A stretch of 36,319 nucleotides of DNA, from assembly GCA_036557285.1 (NCBI GenBank), contig DATBHW010000001.1, positions 1 to 36,319 of the forward strand, read 5' to 3'. The stretch comes from Ktedonobacterales bacterium (lineage in GTDB: Bacteria; Chloroflexota; Ktedonobacteria; Ktedonobacterales; DATBGS01). Below, piece by piece: positions 8,307 to 16,350 of this stretch. A model generated the notes under the pieces. It was not told where the DNA came from. It saw only the letters and a list, made by a program, of their open reading frames with translations, and did not search any database. The stretch's first letter is position 1; each line of letters begins with the position of its first letter. The translations under genes and the position numbers were made by a program.

Positions 8307-9254
8307 TCAGTCGGGTGTGGTGTTGTTCCAGACAAAGGTAGTGTGGTCCCAGGAGCCGGAGAATGGTTGCCCGGCGCTGCTGGCTTGCCAAATAGGCGCT
8401 AGAAGCTCTGTGACGGGCGCGAGGGCGTCTATCAGGCTGGCGGGGGCATCGTTGGCGGTTTTGGCGGCGAGGAACGCAGTCCATTGCTGTTGTTTACGGG
8501 CGTCTTCGGCAAAGGCGAGGGTCAGGATGGTAGAGAGTTCGGGGGAGAAGGCGCGGCTGCGCGCGGCGAAGGTGGCCTGGATGGCGTGCTGCAAGAGCGC
8601 GCCGTCGAAGGGGTGCTGCTGCGCGAGCATCCAGAGGTCGTAGCAATCTTTGAGGCGGCTGGTGAGCAGACCGCGCTCGGCCAGAGCATCGAGCTTTTCA
8701 GCGACGACGGATTCGACGCTGTACGCCTGAAGGGTGAAGGGCTGCTGCCCCAGCAGGGTTGGATAGGGGAACTCGCGCGGGCCAGGGACGATGGGATCGC
8801 CAGCGGCGACATCCACGATGACACGGCTGCGGGCGTGGGCCAGAAAGCCATAGAAGCGAGCGCGCACGCCAGGATACTCGTTTTCTTCGGTGATAGTTTC
8901 GGTTTCAACGCTGGCAGGGTCGAAGCGCAGGCCGTCATCCTCCGGGAGCGGCTGCGCGCAGATGTCGCGCATGAGGGCAGCGACGCTGGCGGGGTCTACG
9001 GGGGTGTCTCTGCCCAGGAGATCGAGGTCGCGGGTGGCGCGGGCAAGGTGCGCTTTCATGCCGAAGAGGAGGAGGCCGCCTTTGAGGACAAAATGGTTGT
9101 GATGCTGAGATTGCGCCAGTCGGCGCAAGATGCCTTCGAGGGTGTAGAGCAGGAGGAGTTGGGCGTAACGGTGTCCTGAGCCGCCTGAGAGGGTCTTCAA
9201 GCGCGCTTGCACTGAGGCGGCCATGTTCTTGACTTTTGTGGAACGATGGGCCAT
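8307..9254 (-). CDS. abiEii: AbiEii-type nucleotidyltransferase toxin (type IV TA)
   Basis: The 315-aa product matches the AbiEii/AbiGii (formerly DUF1814) nucleotidyltransferase toxins. Visible motifs are HFVLKGGLLL (54-63), RDLDLLG (D76 and D78, metal-binding pair), VIVDVA (D148, likely third carboxylate) and AEKLDAL with RLKDCYDLWML (186-210). AbiEii enzymes are GTP-binding, and relatives add nucleotides to tRNA, stopping growth and aborting phage infection. The gene is last of a four-gene run. Its ATG shares one base with the stop of the antitoxin gene (TAATG), so the pair is translationally coupled. All catalytic motifs are intact. Confidence 0.88.
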   Translation of the reverse strand: MAHRSTKVKNMAASVQARLKTLSGGSGHRYAQLLLLYTLEGILRRLAQSQHHNHFVLKGGLLLFGMKAHLARATRDLDLLGRDTPVDPASVAALMRDICAQPLPEDDGLRFDPASVETETITEENEYPGVRARFYGFLAHARSRVIVDVAAGDPIVPGPREFPYPTLLGQQPFTLQAYSVESVVAEKLDALAERGLLTSRLKDCYDLWMLAQQHPFDGALLQHAIQATFAARSRAFSPELSTILTLAFAEDARKQQQWTAFLAAKTANDAPASLIDALAPVTELLAPIWQASSAGQPFSGSWDHTTFVWNNTTPD

Positions 9255-9871
9255 TAGAGCAATACCTCCATATAGAGCCGCAGCAAGGGTTCGACGCGGC
9301 AGATGCGGGCGTAATGAAGCAGTTGGTCAGCATACAGCTTGCGCCGTCGCACGTAGTCGCGGAGGGCTGCCTGTGGGACGCCTGGTGGCAATTTGTGCCG
9401 ATATTTCAGGCAATCGGCAAGCGTTTTTTCTACACTATACACGCGCACCGGCACGCCGTCAAGTTGTACTTCTTCGATGCCAGCGGAGAAGGCTTTGCCG
9501 GAGAAGTAGTGGAACTTGACGGGAGGGCTGATGACGCGCGGCCCCCAACGCTTGCCTTCGACAGCCATGTGCAGGACTGATGGGTTCTCGTCGGTGAGGT
9601 CGTGATAGACCAGCGCGGAGGTGAGGCAGACGACGCCATGCGGGACGGCGATGGCTGCTTCGGCGAGGTCGTCTGGGGGGCAGAGTTCGACATCGGTTGA
9701 GCGGTAGAGACCCTGGCCGACGCGCTCTACCAGACCTTCTTCGGCCAGAGCATAGAGGTTTCTGCGGTCAATGCCCTGCTGGCGCAGGTCTTCGAGGCGC
9801 ACGAAGCCACCATGCTCGCGCAGGAAGGCTTCGAGGCGCTCGGTGGATGAGAGTGTTTCAGGCATGGGCAT
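9254..9871 (-). CDS. abiEi: AbiEi-type antitoxin / transcriptional regulator
   Basis: The 205-aa product has an N-terminal winged helix (about residues 8-55: LEAFLREHGGFVRLEDLRQ, then RRNLYALAEEGLVERVGQGLY). The C-terminal domain, with SVEKTLADCLKYR, fits AbiEi antitoxins. These repress their own operon and counteract AbiEii without forming a stable complex. Two ATGs, at 9871 and 9865, both lie within the end of the nitrilase gene, so translation is coupled upstream as well as downstream. It lacks a promoter region of its own, so autoregulation as in classical abiE would have to act at the head of the four-gene operon or at an internal promoter. Confidence 0.87.
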   Translation of the reverse strand: MPMPETLSSTERLEAFLREHGGFVRLEDLRQQGIDRRNLYALAEEGLVERVGQGLYRSTDVELCPPDDLAEAAIAVPHGVVCLTSALVYHDLTDENPSVLHMAVEGKRWGPRVISPPVKFHYFSGKAFSAGIEEVQLDGVPVRVYSVEKTLADCLKYRHKLPPGVPQAALRDYVRRRKLYADQLLHYARICRVEPLLRLYMEVLL

Positions 9872-10634
9872 CCTCCAGGGTCAGCGTGGCATACAGTACG
9901 CCTTCCGACCAGTCGGCGGTTTCGTAGAGGCATGAGCCGTCGGGGCCGAAGACGTAGCCACCACCTGGGAAATCTTCGTCAATAGTTCTGCCCGCCTGGG
10001 TGGCGACGGCAATAGAGATGTGGTGGTCGCGGGCGTACTGGCCGAGTTTGGTGTGGCACCCACCGCGCCACCAGTCGTAGCCTGCCTGCCAGTTGCGTGT
10101 GGCTTGTTCGCCATAGAGTCCAGGGGCGGCAGCCTCAAAGATGAGGCGCGCGCCTTGCTGGACGTTTTCGGCGAAGACCGCCGGGTTATCGATGTCGGCG
10201 CAGATGGAAAGGCCGCAGGTCGCTTTCGGATGGGGAAAGACGGCGACGGTTGGGCCAGGAGAGAACCAGTGTACTTCGTCGGTGATGATGGTCTTTTTCC
10301 TATAGTAACTCAGGATGCTGCCGTCGCGGGCGACGACCTGAGTGATGAAGGGTTTGCCGTTGGGGTTGGCTTCGACCAGCCCCGCCAGCGCCGTGATCTG
10401 CGTCTCGCGGGTCATGGCGACAAAGCGGGCGACTTCAGGGCCGTCCAGGCGCACAATGGCTTCGGGCTGGCGCGTGGGGTCTATATAGCCAGTGATGCTC
10501 ATTTCGGGGAAGCAGATGATCTCTACATTGCGGCGGGCGGCTTCTTGCAGGTAGGTCTGGATGGCGACCAGGTTGGCGTCAATCGCGCCTTTTTCGCAGC
10601 GCATCTGGACAAGGGCAATGTTCATGGTGTTCAT
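9858..10634 (-). CDS. Carbon-nitrogen hydrolase (nitrilase superfamily)
   Basis: The 258-aa product shows the nitrilase triad: E44 in CFPEMSITGY, K113 or K114 in YYRKKT, and C145 in SICADIDNP. The family hydrolyses amides, carbamoyl compounds or nitriles; here the substrate is unknown. ATG 10634 is used; an in-frame ATG three codons later is equally possible. It starts 11 nt after the DNA methyltransferase stop and ends inside the AbiEi start. Membership in an operon with a methyltransferase and an AbiE pair is unusual and may point to a role in defence or in making a small molecule. Confidence 0.87.
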   Translation of the reverse strand: MNTMNIALVQMRCEKGAIDANLVAIQTYLQEAARRNVEIICFPEMSITGYIDPTRQPEAIVRLDGPEVARFVAMTRETQITALAGLVEANPNGKPFITQVVARDGSILSYYRKKTIITDEVHWFSPGPTVAVFPHPKATCGLSICADIDNPAVFAENVQQGARLIFEAAAPGLYGEQATRNWQAGYDWWRGGCHTKLGQYARDHHISIAVATQAGRTIDEDFPGGGYVFGPDGSCLYETADWSEGVLYATLTLEDAHA

Positions 10635-10645
10635 GGTAGTTGAGC

Positions 10646-11269
10646 CTATCCCTTATTGGTGAATATCAACAGGTAACTATGATGGTAGCCTGGGCCAGCC
10701 TCCTGTGGGCCTGTGTTGCAGCGCACCATCTCGCCCTCGAACAAGAAGAGTTCGCTTAATATTCTGGCGGCGTCCCAGGCGAGGGGGCGCATCCGGCCAT
10801 TCACGCGCAGATTTGATATTTCAATGATCAGCTTTGCGTTCGGCTGCATGCCCAGCGCGATCTTGCTAAAAATGGCCCGGAGGTCGGCAAAGTAATGGGC
10901 GTCTGTCGCCCACTCCGGGTTTCGGAAGCTGCCATAGGGCGGGCTGGTGAACAGCAGATTGAATGGTGGCAGATTGTGGCTTCTGAGGCGCTTGATATTC
11001 TCATTGATGACACGGCTAGGTGGCTCGATGCGTCGGGCGGCGAAGCTGGCGCGCCCGGCGTCTTTTTCGACTCCGATAGCCTGACGACCCAGGCGCTGCG
11101 CTGCGACCAGCGTTGTGCCAAAGCCGCAAAATGGGTCGAATACCCAATCCCCCGGCATGGAATAGCGACTGATGACCAGTTCAGCGAGTTCAAGAGGGAA
11201 GCGGAAAAAGCTGGGGCCATCATACTCAATTGGTTCAAGCGCGCCATCAATGCTGAACCAGGATTTCAT
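10646..11269 (-). CDS. Small DNA methyltransferase (SPPY, N4-cytosine/N6-adenine type)
   Basis: The 207-aa product has a motif-X-like segment (FFRFPLELAELVISRYS), then SAM-binding motif I (DPFCGFGTT, with GVEKD as motif II) and catalytic motif IV FTSPPYGS. This is the X-I-IV order of gamma-type amino-methyltransferases. It is short and has no obvious target-recognition domain, so it might be a solitary methylase, rely on a partner, or act on RNA. ATG 11269 is preceded by GGAGGAAGGG. No restriction endonuclease is adjacent. It is the promoter-proximal gene of the run leading through the nitrilase to the AbiE pair. Confidence 0.75.
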   Translation of the reverse strand: MKSWFSIDGALEPIEYDGPSFFRFPLELAELVISRYSMPGDWVFDPFCGFGTTLVAAQRLGRQAIGVEKDAGRASFAARRIEPPSRVINENIKRLRSHNLPPFNLLFTSPPYGSFRNPEWATDAHYFADLRAIFSKIALGMQPNAKLIIEISNLRVNGRMRPLAWDAARILSELFLFEGEMVRCNTGPQEAGPGYHHSYLLIFTNKG

Positions 11270-11324
11270 AGCCCTTCCTCCATCAGAGACGGTGATCTTC
11301 AGAATACAGCGTCTATCAGGATAT

Positions 11325-11409
11325 TGTACTAGATCCTCGGAGAAATAGCAAATATTTTATGCTATGGGGCAAAACTATCGAATGAATATGTACTAAACCC
11401 TCGGAAATA
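11325..11409. repeat. Imperfect direct repeat in an AT-rich spacer
   Basis: TGTACTAGATCCTCGG (from 11325) recurs as TGTACTAAACCCTCGG (from 11389), each followed by an A/T-rich (A)GAAATA or AAATA, 64 bp apart. The spacer 11270-11512 is much more AT-rich than the rest of the window and lies between the divergent methyltransferase operon and the oxidase gene. Paired operators for one of these genes are possible. No gene is visible here. Confidence 0.45.
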
Positions 11410-11512
11410 TGTTGCTTATTGAGGATTTGATACATTTGTTGGGTAGAGCCTATGGCTGTGCTACAATGGCGCTATACTGGCTCTATCTTGAACGCAAGAG
11501 GTTTATTGAGCG

Positions 11513-12532
11513 ATGAGTGAAGATACCCTGGCGCGCGGGACGGCGCGAGACATTATTGTAATTGGCTGTGGGGTTTCGGGGCTGACGACGGGGGTGCTGC
11601 TGCTTGAGGCGGGGCATCGGGTGAGCATCTGGGCGAAGACACTGCCGCCGTATACGACCTCGAATGCAGCGGCGGCGATCTGGCATCCGTTCAGGGTGAA
11701 TCCGCCGGGGAAGGTCGCAAGGTGGGGGGCGGAGGCGTTTCGGCGGTTTGAGGGTCTGCTGGCTGTGCCGGAGAGCGGGGTTATCCAGGCGCCAGTGCTG
11801 GAGCTGTGCCAGGAGCGCAAGGAAGACCCAGCCTGGCGGGATGTAGTGGTTGGATTTCGGCACGCGACGGCGGCGGAACTGCGGCCAGGGCGCGAGGATG
11901 GTTATGTGTTCGAGGCGCTGGTGATTGATATGAATCGCTATTTGGAGTATCTGCGCCGAGAGTTTCTGGCGAAGGGTGGGCAGATTGCGCAGCGAACGGT
12001 GACGAAGTTGGAGGAGGTGTTTGCGCAGAGCCAGGTAGTGGTGAACTGCGCGGGATTGGGCGCGCGGGAACTGGTGGGAGATCGAGACCTGCATCCCTCA
12101 CGGGGGAAGGTGGTACGTATCAGGCAGCGCGATTTTCATCAGGCGCTGCTGGATGACGAAGACCGCAGCAGTATGGCGTATGTTATTCCGCGCATTGATG
12201 ATATTGTGCTAGGTGGGACGGATGAGGAGGATGTGTCGGGGGAGAGCTATCAGGGCCAGGAGTATCAGGAGAGCGCGACGCTTGATCCCGAAGCTGAGGC
12301 GATTATGCGACGCTGCGCGCGGCTTTCGCCGACTATCGCCAGGGCAACGTCGGCTGATGTGCTGAAGGTGGTGACTGGCTGGCGTCCTCTGCGCTCGGAG
12401 GTGCGAGTGGAAGGCGAGCGCGCTGCGCCGGATCGTATTTTGCTGCATAACTACGGGCATGGCGGGGCCGGTGTGACGCTTTCGTGGGGGTGTGCCAGAG
12501 ATGTGGTCGAGCAGCTTGAAAAGATGATGTAG
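11513..12532 (+). CDS. FAD-dependent D-amino-acid oxidase family protein
   Basis: The 339-aa product begins with a Rossmann FAD-binding motif (VIGCGVSGLTTGVLLLEAG, residues 17-35). It has the family's SNAAAAIWHPF segment, a late GWRPLRSEVRVE stretch and the C-terminal HNYGHGGAGVTLSWG motif that closes over the flavin. These are hallmarks of the DAAO/D-aspartate oxidase family, which oxidatively deaminates D-amino acids to 2-oxo acids, ammonia and hydrogen peroxide. Related glycine or sarcosine oxidases cannot be excluded. It is a single gene followed by a strong terminator. Confidence 0.88.
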   Translation: MSEDTLARGTARDIIVIGCGVSGLTTGVLLLEAGHRVSIWAKTLPPYTTSNAAAAIWHPFRVNPPGKVARWGAEAFRRFEGLLAVPESGVIQAPVLELCQERKEDPAWRDVVVGFRHATAAELRPGREDGYVFEALVIDMNRYLEYLRREFLAKGGQIAQRTVTKLEEVFAQSQVVVNCAGLGARELVGDRDLHPSRGKVVRIRQRDFHQALLDDEDRSSMAYVIPRIDDIVLGGTDEEDVSGESYQGQEYQESATLDPEAEAIMRRCARLSPTIARATSADVLKVVTGWRPLRSEVRVEGERAAPDRILLHNYGHGGAGVTLSWGCARDVVEQLEKMM

Positions 12533-12534
12533 TG

Positions 12535-12576
12535 GAAGCAAGAGGGCCATACCGTCAGGCATGGCCCTCTTGCTTC
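12535..12576. terminator. Strong hairpin between convergent genes
   Basis: A perfect 16-bp stem (12535-12550 with 12561-12576; arm GAAGCAAGAGGGCCAT) with a 10-nt loop starts right after the oxidase stop codon and precedes the convergent P450 stop. It has no long T-tract, but its position and strength suggest a bidirectional terminator. Confidence 0.75.
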
Positions 12577-12587
12577 ACTGCTCATTA

Positions 12588-13826
12588 CTAGAAGCTGACA
12601 GGGAGGGCGGTCAGGCCGCGCAGGCCGAGATTGTCGCGCCACTTGAGCGGCGGTGGGTCCAGGCTAAGATTGGGCATGCGGCGCAGCACGGTCTCGAAGG
12701 CCACCTGCCCTTCAATGCGCGCCAGGGGTGCGCCGAAGCAGAAGTGGCTGGCCCAGGCAAAGGCCAGATGGCGGTTATCTTGTCGGCCCAGATCGAGGCG
12801 GTCAGGGTCAGGGAAGCGCTCCGGGTCGCGGTTGCCTGCGGCCATGACGGCAATCACTGCCTGGCGTTTGCGGATGAGCTTACCGCCCAGTTCCACGTCA
12901 TCCGGGGCCAGGCGAGCGGTTTGCTGGCTAGGGCTTTCGTAGCGCAGCAGTTCTTCGACGGCTGAAGGGATGAGGGAGAAGTCGGCCTTGAGGCGCTCTA
13001 GCTGGTCGGGATGGCGCAGCAGAGTCAGGATGCCATTGCCAATGAGGTTGGTGGTAGTTTCCTGGCCGCCGACCATAGTGACGATGGTGTTGGCGACGAT
13101 CTCGTCGTCGGTGAGCCGATCACCGTCCACTTCAGCTTCGATGAGCGCACTGATGAGGCCGTCGCGCGGGTGTGCGCGGTGTTCCTGGACAGCGGCCTGG
13201 AAATAGGCGGTCATTTCATCAACGGTGCGCAGCACCTGGGGAACGCGGTCAGGATTGTGCTGGAAGTTGCCCAGCACCTGGGCGAAGTCGCCGGACCAGG
13301 CGGTCAACTGTCGCCAGTCGGAAGTTGGCACGCCGAGCAGTTCGGCGGTGACGATGGCTGGCAGGGGGTAGCCGAGATCGGCGATAACATCCATGTGTCC
13401 GGTGGTCTGGATGTCGTCCAGCAGGCGGTTGGTGATGTCCTGAATGTGCCCACGCAAGATTTCGACGCGCCGGGGCGTGAAGGCTTTGGAGGCTAGCCCA
13501 CGCACGCGGCCATGCGCGGGTGGGTCCAGAAAGAGCATCTGGCGCACCATGAGCTGCGCCAGGGGCCGTAACGCTCCCAGGCCCATCGCTTCTAGCTGTT
13601 CGGGTGTAGGCGTGCGGTTGGCGGAGAAGTGCTGGAAGACCCAGATGATGTCGGCGTAGCGGGTCACGACCCAGGCGTGCAGAAAGGGATCCCAATGTAC
13701 GGGGTCTTCGCTGCGCAGCCGGTGGAACAGAGGATAGGGATTCGCCAGCACCTCCGGGTCGAGCAGGTGGTAGAGACTTAACGGTTTGTTCTGTGTATTT
13801 GTTGATGCTGCTGTAGCTTTGTTCAT
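12588..13826 (-). CDS. Cytochrome P450
   Basis: The 412-aa soluble bacterial P450 has the I-helix motif VGGQETTT (252-259), ExxR in EELLRYESP (E292, R295) and the heme-binding loop FAWASHFCFG with thiolate C363. In that loop the two usual glycines are alanines. ATG 13826 is chosen because GGGAGG lies 7 nt upstream; the open frame extends seven codons further. It starts 32 nt after the stop of the adenylation-PCP gene. By analogy with NovH/NovI-type pairs it probably hydroxylates the amino acid while it is bound to the PCP. That partnership is inference. No ferredoxin gene is nearby. Confidence 0.92.
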   Translation of the reverse strand: MNKATAASTNTQNKPLSLYHLLDPEVLANPYPLFHRLRSEDPVHWDPFLHAWVVTRYADIIWVFQHFSANRTPTPEQLEAMGLGALRPLAQLMVRQMLFLDPPAHGRVRGLASKAFTPRRVEILRGHIQDITNRLLDDIQTTGHMDVIADLGYPLPAIVTAELLGVPTSDWRQLTAWSGDFAQVLGNFQHNPDRVPQVLRTVDEMTAYFQAAVQEHRAHPRDGLISALIEAEVDGDRLTDDEIVANTIVTMVGGQETTTNLIGNGILTLLRHPDQLERLKADFSLIPSAVEELLRYESPSQQTARLAPDDVELGGKLIRKRQAVIAVMAAGNRDPERFPDPDRLDLGRQDNRHLAFAWASHFCFGAPLARIEGQVAFETVLRRMPNLSLDPPPLKWRDNLGLRGLTALPVSF

Positions 13827-13858
13827 TGTTCTGCCTCCCGGCGCCATGTACCCCGGCG

Positions 13859-15775
13859 TTACTGGTGGTTCTGTCCTTGCGCCAGCAAATGCTGCGCTTC
13901 ATCTTCGCTCATCGCTTCGAGTTTGGTGACAAGCTGCTGCTGGATTTCGGTGGATAGCATGCGGACGGTGGGCGCTTCGAAGAGAGTGCGCAGCGCCAGT
14001 TCCACGCCGAAGGTTTCGCCGATAAGGGTCACAAGCTGGATGCCCAGCATCGAATGCCCGCCAAGCATGAAGAAGTTTTCATCCATGCCTACCTTATCAA
14101 TGTGCAGTAAGTTGGATACCATCTCCGCTATCAGCGCCTCTACCGGCGTGTCGGGTTCTTCGCTGATTTCTTCTCGCAGGGTGTTGGTGTGGTCAGGGGC
14201 AGGCAGGGCAGCCCGGTCCACTTTGCCGTTGGCGGTGACGGGCAGCGCGTCCAGGCGCACGAAGACGGCTGGGACCATATAGTCGGGCAGGCTCGCCAGC
14301 AGGTGTTCTTGAAGGATGCCCGGGGTGATGGCTGCTTCAGGGTCTATGACGATGTAGGCTACAAGGCGCTTCTCGTCGGGCGGGTCTTCGCGGGCGACGA
14401 CGATGTTGGCCTGGATGGCAGGATGCTGGTTCAGGGCAGCGACGATCTCACCCGGCTCGATGCGATAGCCGCGCAGTTTGATCTGGTCGTCGGAGCGGCC
14501 CAGGAAGGCGAGTTGCCCATCAGGGAGATAGCGGGCAAGGTCGCCGGTTTTGTAGAGGCGAGCGCCGGGTTCTGCGCTGAATGGGTGGGAGATGAAGCGT
14601 TCGGCGGTGAGTTCGGGGCGGTTGAGGTAGCCGCGCGCCAGGCCAGCGCCGCCGATGTAGAGTTCCCCTGCTTCGCCGATGGGTACAGGCTGCAATTGTT
14701 CATCAAGCAGGTAAAGCTGGGTATTGGCAATAGGTCGTCCAAGCGAGGGCGGCTGGTTCGGATAGCCTGCTGGAGGCACCTGCCCGGAGGTGGTGACGAC
14801 GGTGTATTCGGTTGGGCCGTAGTTGTTGATAAAGGCGAAGGGCAAGCTGGAAGGCGGATAATGTTGCAGCCTGTCGCCGCCGGTGAGCATGTAGCGCAGA
14901 GAGGTTTGGGCAGGCCAGGCCAGGGCCAACATCTGCTCGGCAAGCGGGGTAGGCAGGAAGGTATGGGTGATGTTGTGCGCGAGCAGCCAGTCGCGGAGGG
15001 CGGCGGGCGCGACTCGTGTTTCGGTATCGGGCAGATGGATGCTGGCCCCGGCAGTGAGGTAGGGCCAGAGTTCCCAGCCAGTGGCGTCGAAGGCGGGGCT
15101 GGCAACCTGAGTGGCCCGGCTGGCGGCAGTGACATCGAAGGCGCGCTGATGCCAGAAGATGAGGTTGAGCAGGCTCGCGTGGGAAATCTGTACGCCTTTG
15201 GGCTGGCCGGTTGAGCCAGAGGTGTAGATGACATACACGAGATCGTCGGCGGTGATGGCGCAGGCAGGCTCGGTATCGGGCTGCTGGTCCAGCAGGTCGG
15301 CGTCAGCATCCAGGCAGAGGAGCTGAGCAGCCGGGACGGCCAGGCGCGGCAGGAGATGTTGTTGAGTCAGCAAGACGGGAGGCCGGGCGTCTTCGAGGAG
15401 GAAGGCCAGACGATCAGCGGGATAGGTGGGGTCTGTAGCGACGTAAGCGCCGCCAGCTTTGAGGATACCCAGCCAGGCGACAACGAGATCAATAGAGCGT
15501 TCCAGGCAGGCGGCGACGAGCGTATTGGGGCCGACGCCGCGTTTTTGGAGGAGGTGTGCAAGCTGGTTGGCTCGCTGGTTCAGCGCGCGATAAGTGAGGG
15601 TTTGCGCGCCGCTCACCACCGCTACGGCTTCTGGATTGGCAGCCGCCTGGGCAGCGACTAATTGTGGGACACAGGTATCCTGTGGGAAAGGCTGGTCTGT
15701 AGTGTTCCAGGCGCTTAACTGCTCGCGCTCTGGCTCGGTGAGTGACGCTGTTGCCTGCCCTATTTCAACGCTCAT
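13859..15775 (-). CDS. NRPS-like adenylation-PCP didomain protein, predicted Leu-activating
   Basis: The 638-aa product has an adenylation domain (about 35-525) with YTSGSTGQPKG (184-194), FDATGWE (229-235), NYGPTE (318-323), YKTGDLARY and GKVDR (K518). A carrier domain follows with LGGHSM (S575, phosphopantetheine site). There is no condensation, thioesterase or reductase domain. Reading the ten specificity positions against PheA by eye gives D230 A231 W234 F273 L297 G299 N318 V326 V327 K518, that is DAWFLGNVVK, a published leucine code. It probably loads leucine as a thioester for the downstream P450. AGAGG lies 8 nt before ATG 15775. No MbtH-like gene is in the window. Confidence 0.9.
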   Translation of the reverse strand: MSVEIGQATASLTEPEREQLSAWNTTDQPFPQDTCVPQLVAAQAAANPEAVAVVSGAQTLTYRALNQRANQLAHLLQKRGVGPNTLVAACLERSIDLVVAWLGILKAGGAYVATDPTYPADRLAFLLEDARPPVLLTQQHLLPRLAVPAAQLLCLDADADLLDQQPDTEPACAITADDLVYVIYTSGSTGQPKGVQISHASLLNLIFWHQRAFDVTAASRATQVASPAFDATGWELWPYLTAGASIHLPDTETRVAPAALRDWLLAHNITHTFLPTPLAEQMLALAWPAQTSLRYMLTGGDRLQHYPPSSLPFAFINNYGPTEYTVVTTSGQVPPAGYPNQPPSLGRPIANTQLYLLDEQLQPVPIGEAGELYIGGAGLARGYLNRPELTAERFISHPFSAEPGARLYKTGDLARYLPDGQLAFLGRSDDQIKLRGYRIEPGEIVAALNQHPAIQANIVVAREDPPDEKRLVAYIVIDPEAAITPGILQEHLLASLPDYMVPAVFVRLDALPVTANGKVDRAALPAPDHTNTLREEISEEPDTPVEALIAEMVSNLLHIDKVGMDENFFMLGGHSMLGIQLVTLIGETFGVELALRTLFEAPTVRMLSTEIQQQLVTKLEAMSEDEAQHLLAQGQNHQ

Positions 15776-15856
15776 GACTGATACCTCTTTTGCCAGATTT
15801 ATAGAGACTAAGGCTCACTCTTTGCCGGACCTGGGACTCAGGAAAAATGAGCTAAG

Positions 15857-15888
15857 CACAAACTGCCCTTTCCCAAGGGTAGTTTGTG
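15857..15888. promoter_or_regulatory. Long inverted repeat upstream of the NRPS gene
   Basis: CACAAACTGCCCTT and AAGGGTAGTTTGTG pair over 14 positions with one mismatch around a 4-nt loop, about 80 bp upstream of ATG 15775. On the minus strand it is followed about 10 nt later by TTTTT, so it could be a leader attenuator for the NRPS-P450 pair, or a repressor operator. Confidence 0.5.
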
Positions 15889-16027
15889 AGAAGCAGACGA
15901 TGGGCCGTTAGAGTGTTTCTTCAAGAGAAAGATACTACGAAAGAAGAAAGGTGTCTGTGGTAGGCAGGTTGAGAAGTGGTTATGAATGCAGGATTGGCGT
16001 TGTAAAAAAAAGCGGACGTTTTGATGC

Positions 16028-16056
16028 TTGCGGTTTCGGTGATCTGATTGTATAAT
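16028..16056 (+). promoter_or_regulatory. Promoter of the ABC-F gene leader
   Basis: A perfect -10 TATAAT (16051-16056) lies 17 nt after TTGCGG (16028-16033). The expected start is near 16060-16063, leaving a leader of about 330 nt before the ABC-F start codon. Confidence 0.7.
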
Positions 16057-16075
16057 TCTGGCGGAGGTGCATACG

Positions 16076-16090
16076 ATGAAGCTGCGCTAA
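16076..16090 (+). CDS. Four-codon leader peptide MKLR
   Basis: ATG AAG CTG CGC TAA follows a perfect GGAGG (16063-16067) by 8 nt, just downstream of the TATAAT promoter and upstream of an intrinsic terminator and an ABC-F gene. K-L-R fits the Arg/Lys-X-Arg/Lys motif at which macrolide-bound ribosomes stall (as in MRLR of ErmDL). It is therefore a plausible drug-sensing leader peptide. The ribosome binding site would lie very near the 5' end of the transcript. Function is inferred only. Confidence 0.55.
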   Translation: MKLR

Positions 16091-16297
16091 AGAGCCGGTA
16101 GATGAAGCATATGAGCATTTCAAGCATCTGAGCAGAGTATTGCCCCTGCTTCGGATTCTGCCGGTTTGATACTGACCATCCCAGCCGGGATGTGTCGTGT
16201 GCAGCGCAGCAACCGGAAATCCGCCGAAGATTGTACCTCTTTCCCACAGGTTGACCTTCACTCTCTTGGCCTCTCTGCTCTGGACAATCTCAGCAGT

Positions 16298-16350
16298 GCG
16301 CACCACGCAATCACGGCTGGCCGTCGTGTTGTGGGTGCGCGTTTTTGTTT
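16298..16350 (+). terminator. Intrinsic terminator (attenuator) in the ABC-F leader
   Basis: GCGCACC (16298-16304) pairs with GGTGCGC (16334-16340), and the intervening bases add further pairing. GTTTTTGTTT (16341-16350) follows directly. It ends 44 nt before the ABC-F ATG and within the same transcript, so it should stop transcription unless an alternative structure forms. This matches the attenuation layout known for antibiotic-resistance ABC-F genes. The rest of the leader (16091-16297) must hold any antiterminator. Confidence 0.65.

Noticed and set aside
15921-16306. Minus-strand ORFs of about 108 codons upstream of the ABC-F gene
   Set aside because: They overlap the ABC-F promoter and leader, lack homology and have no good start site.
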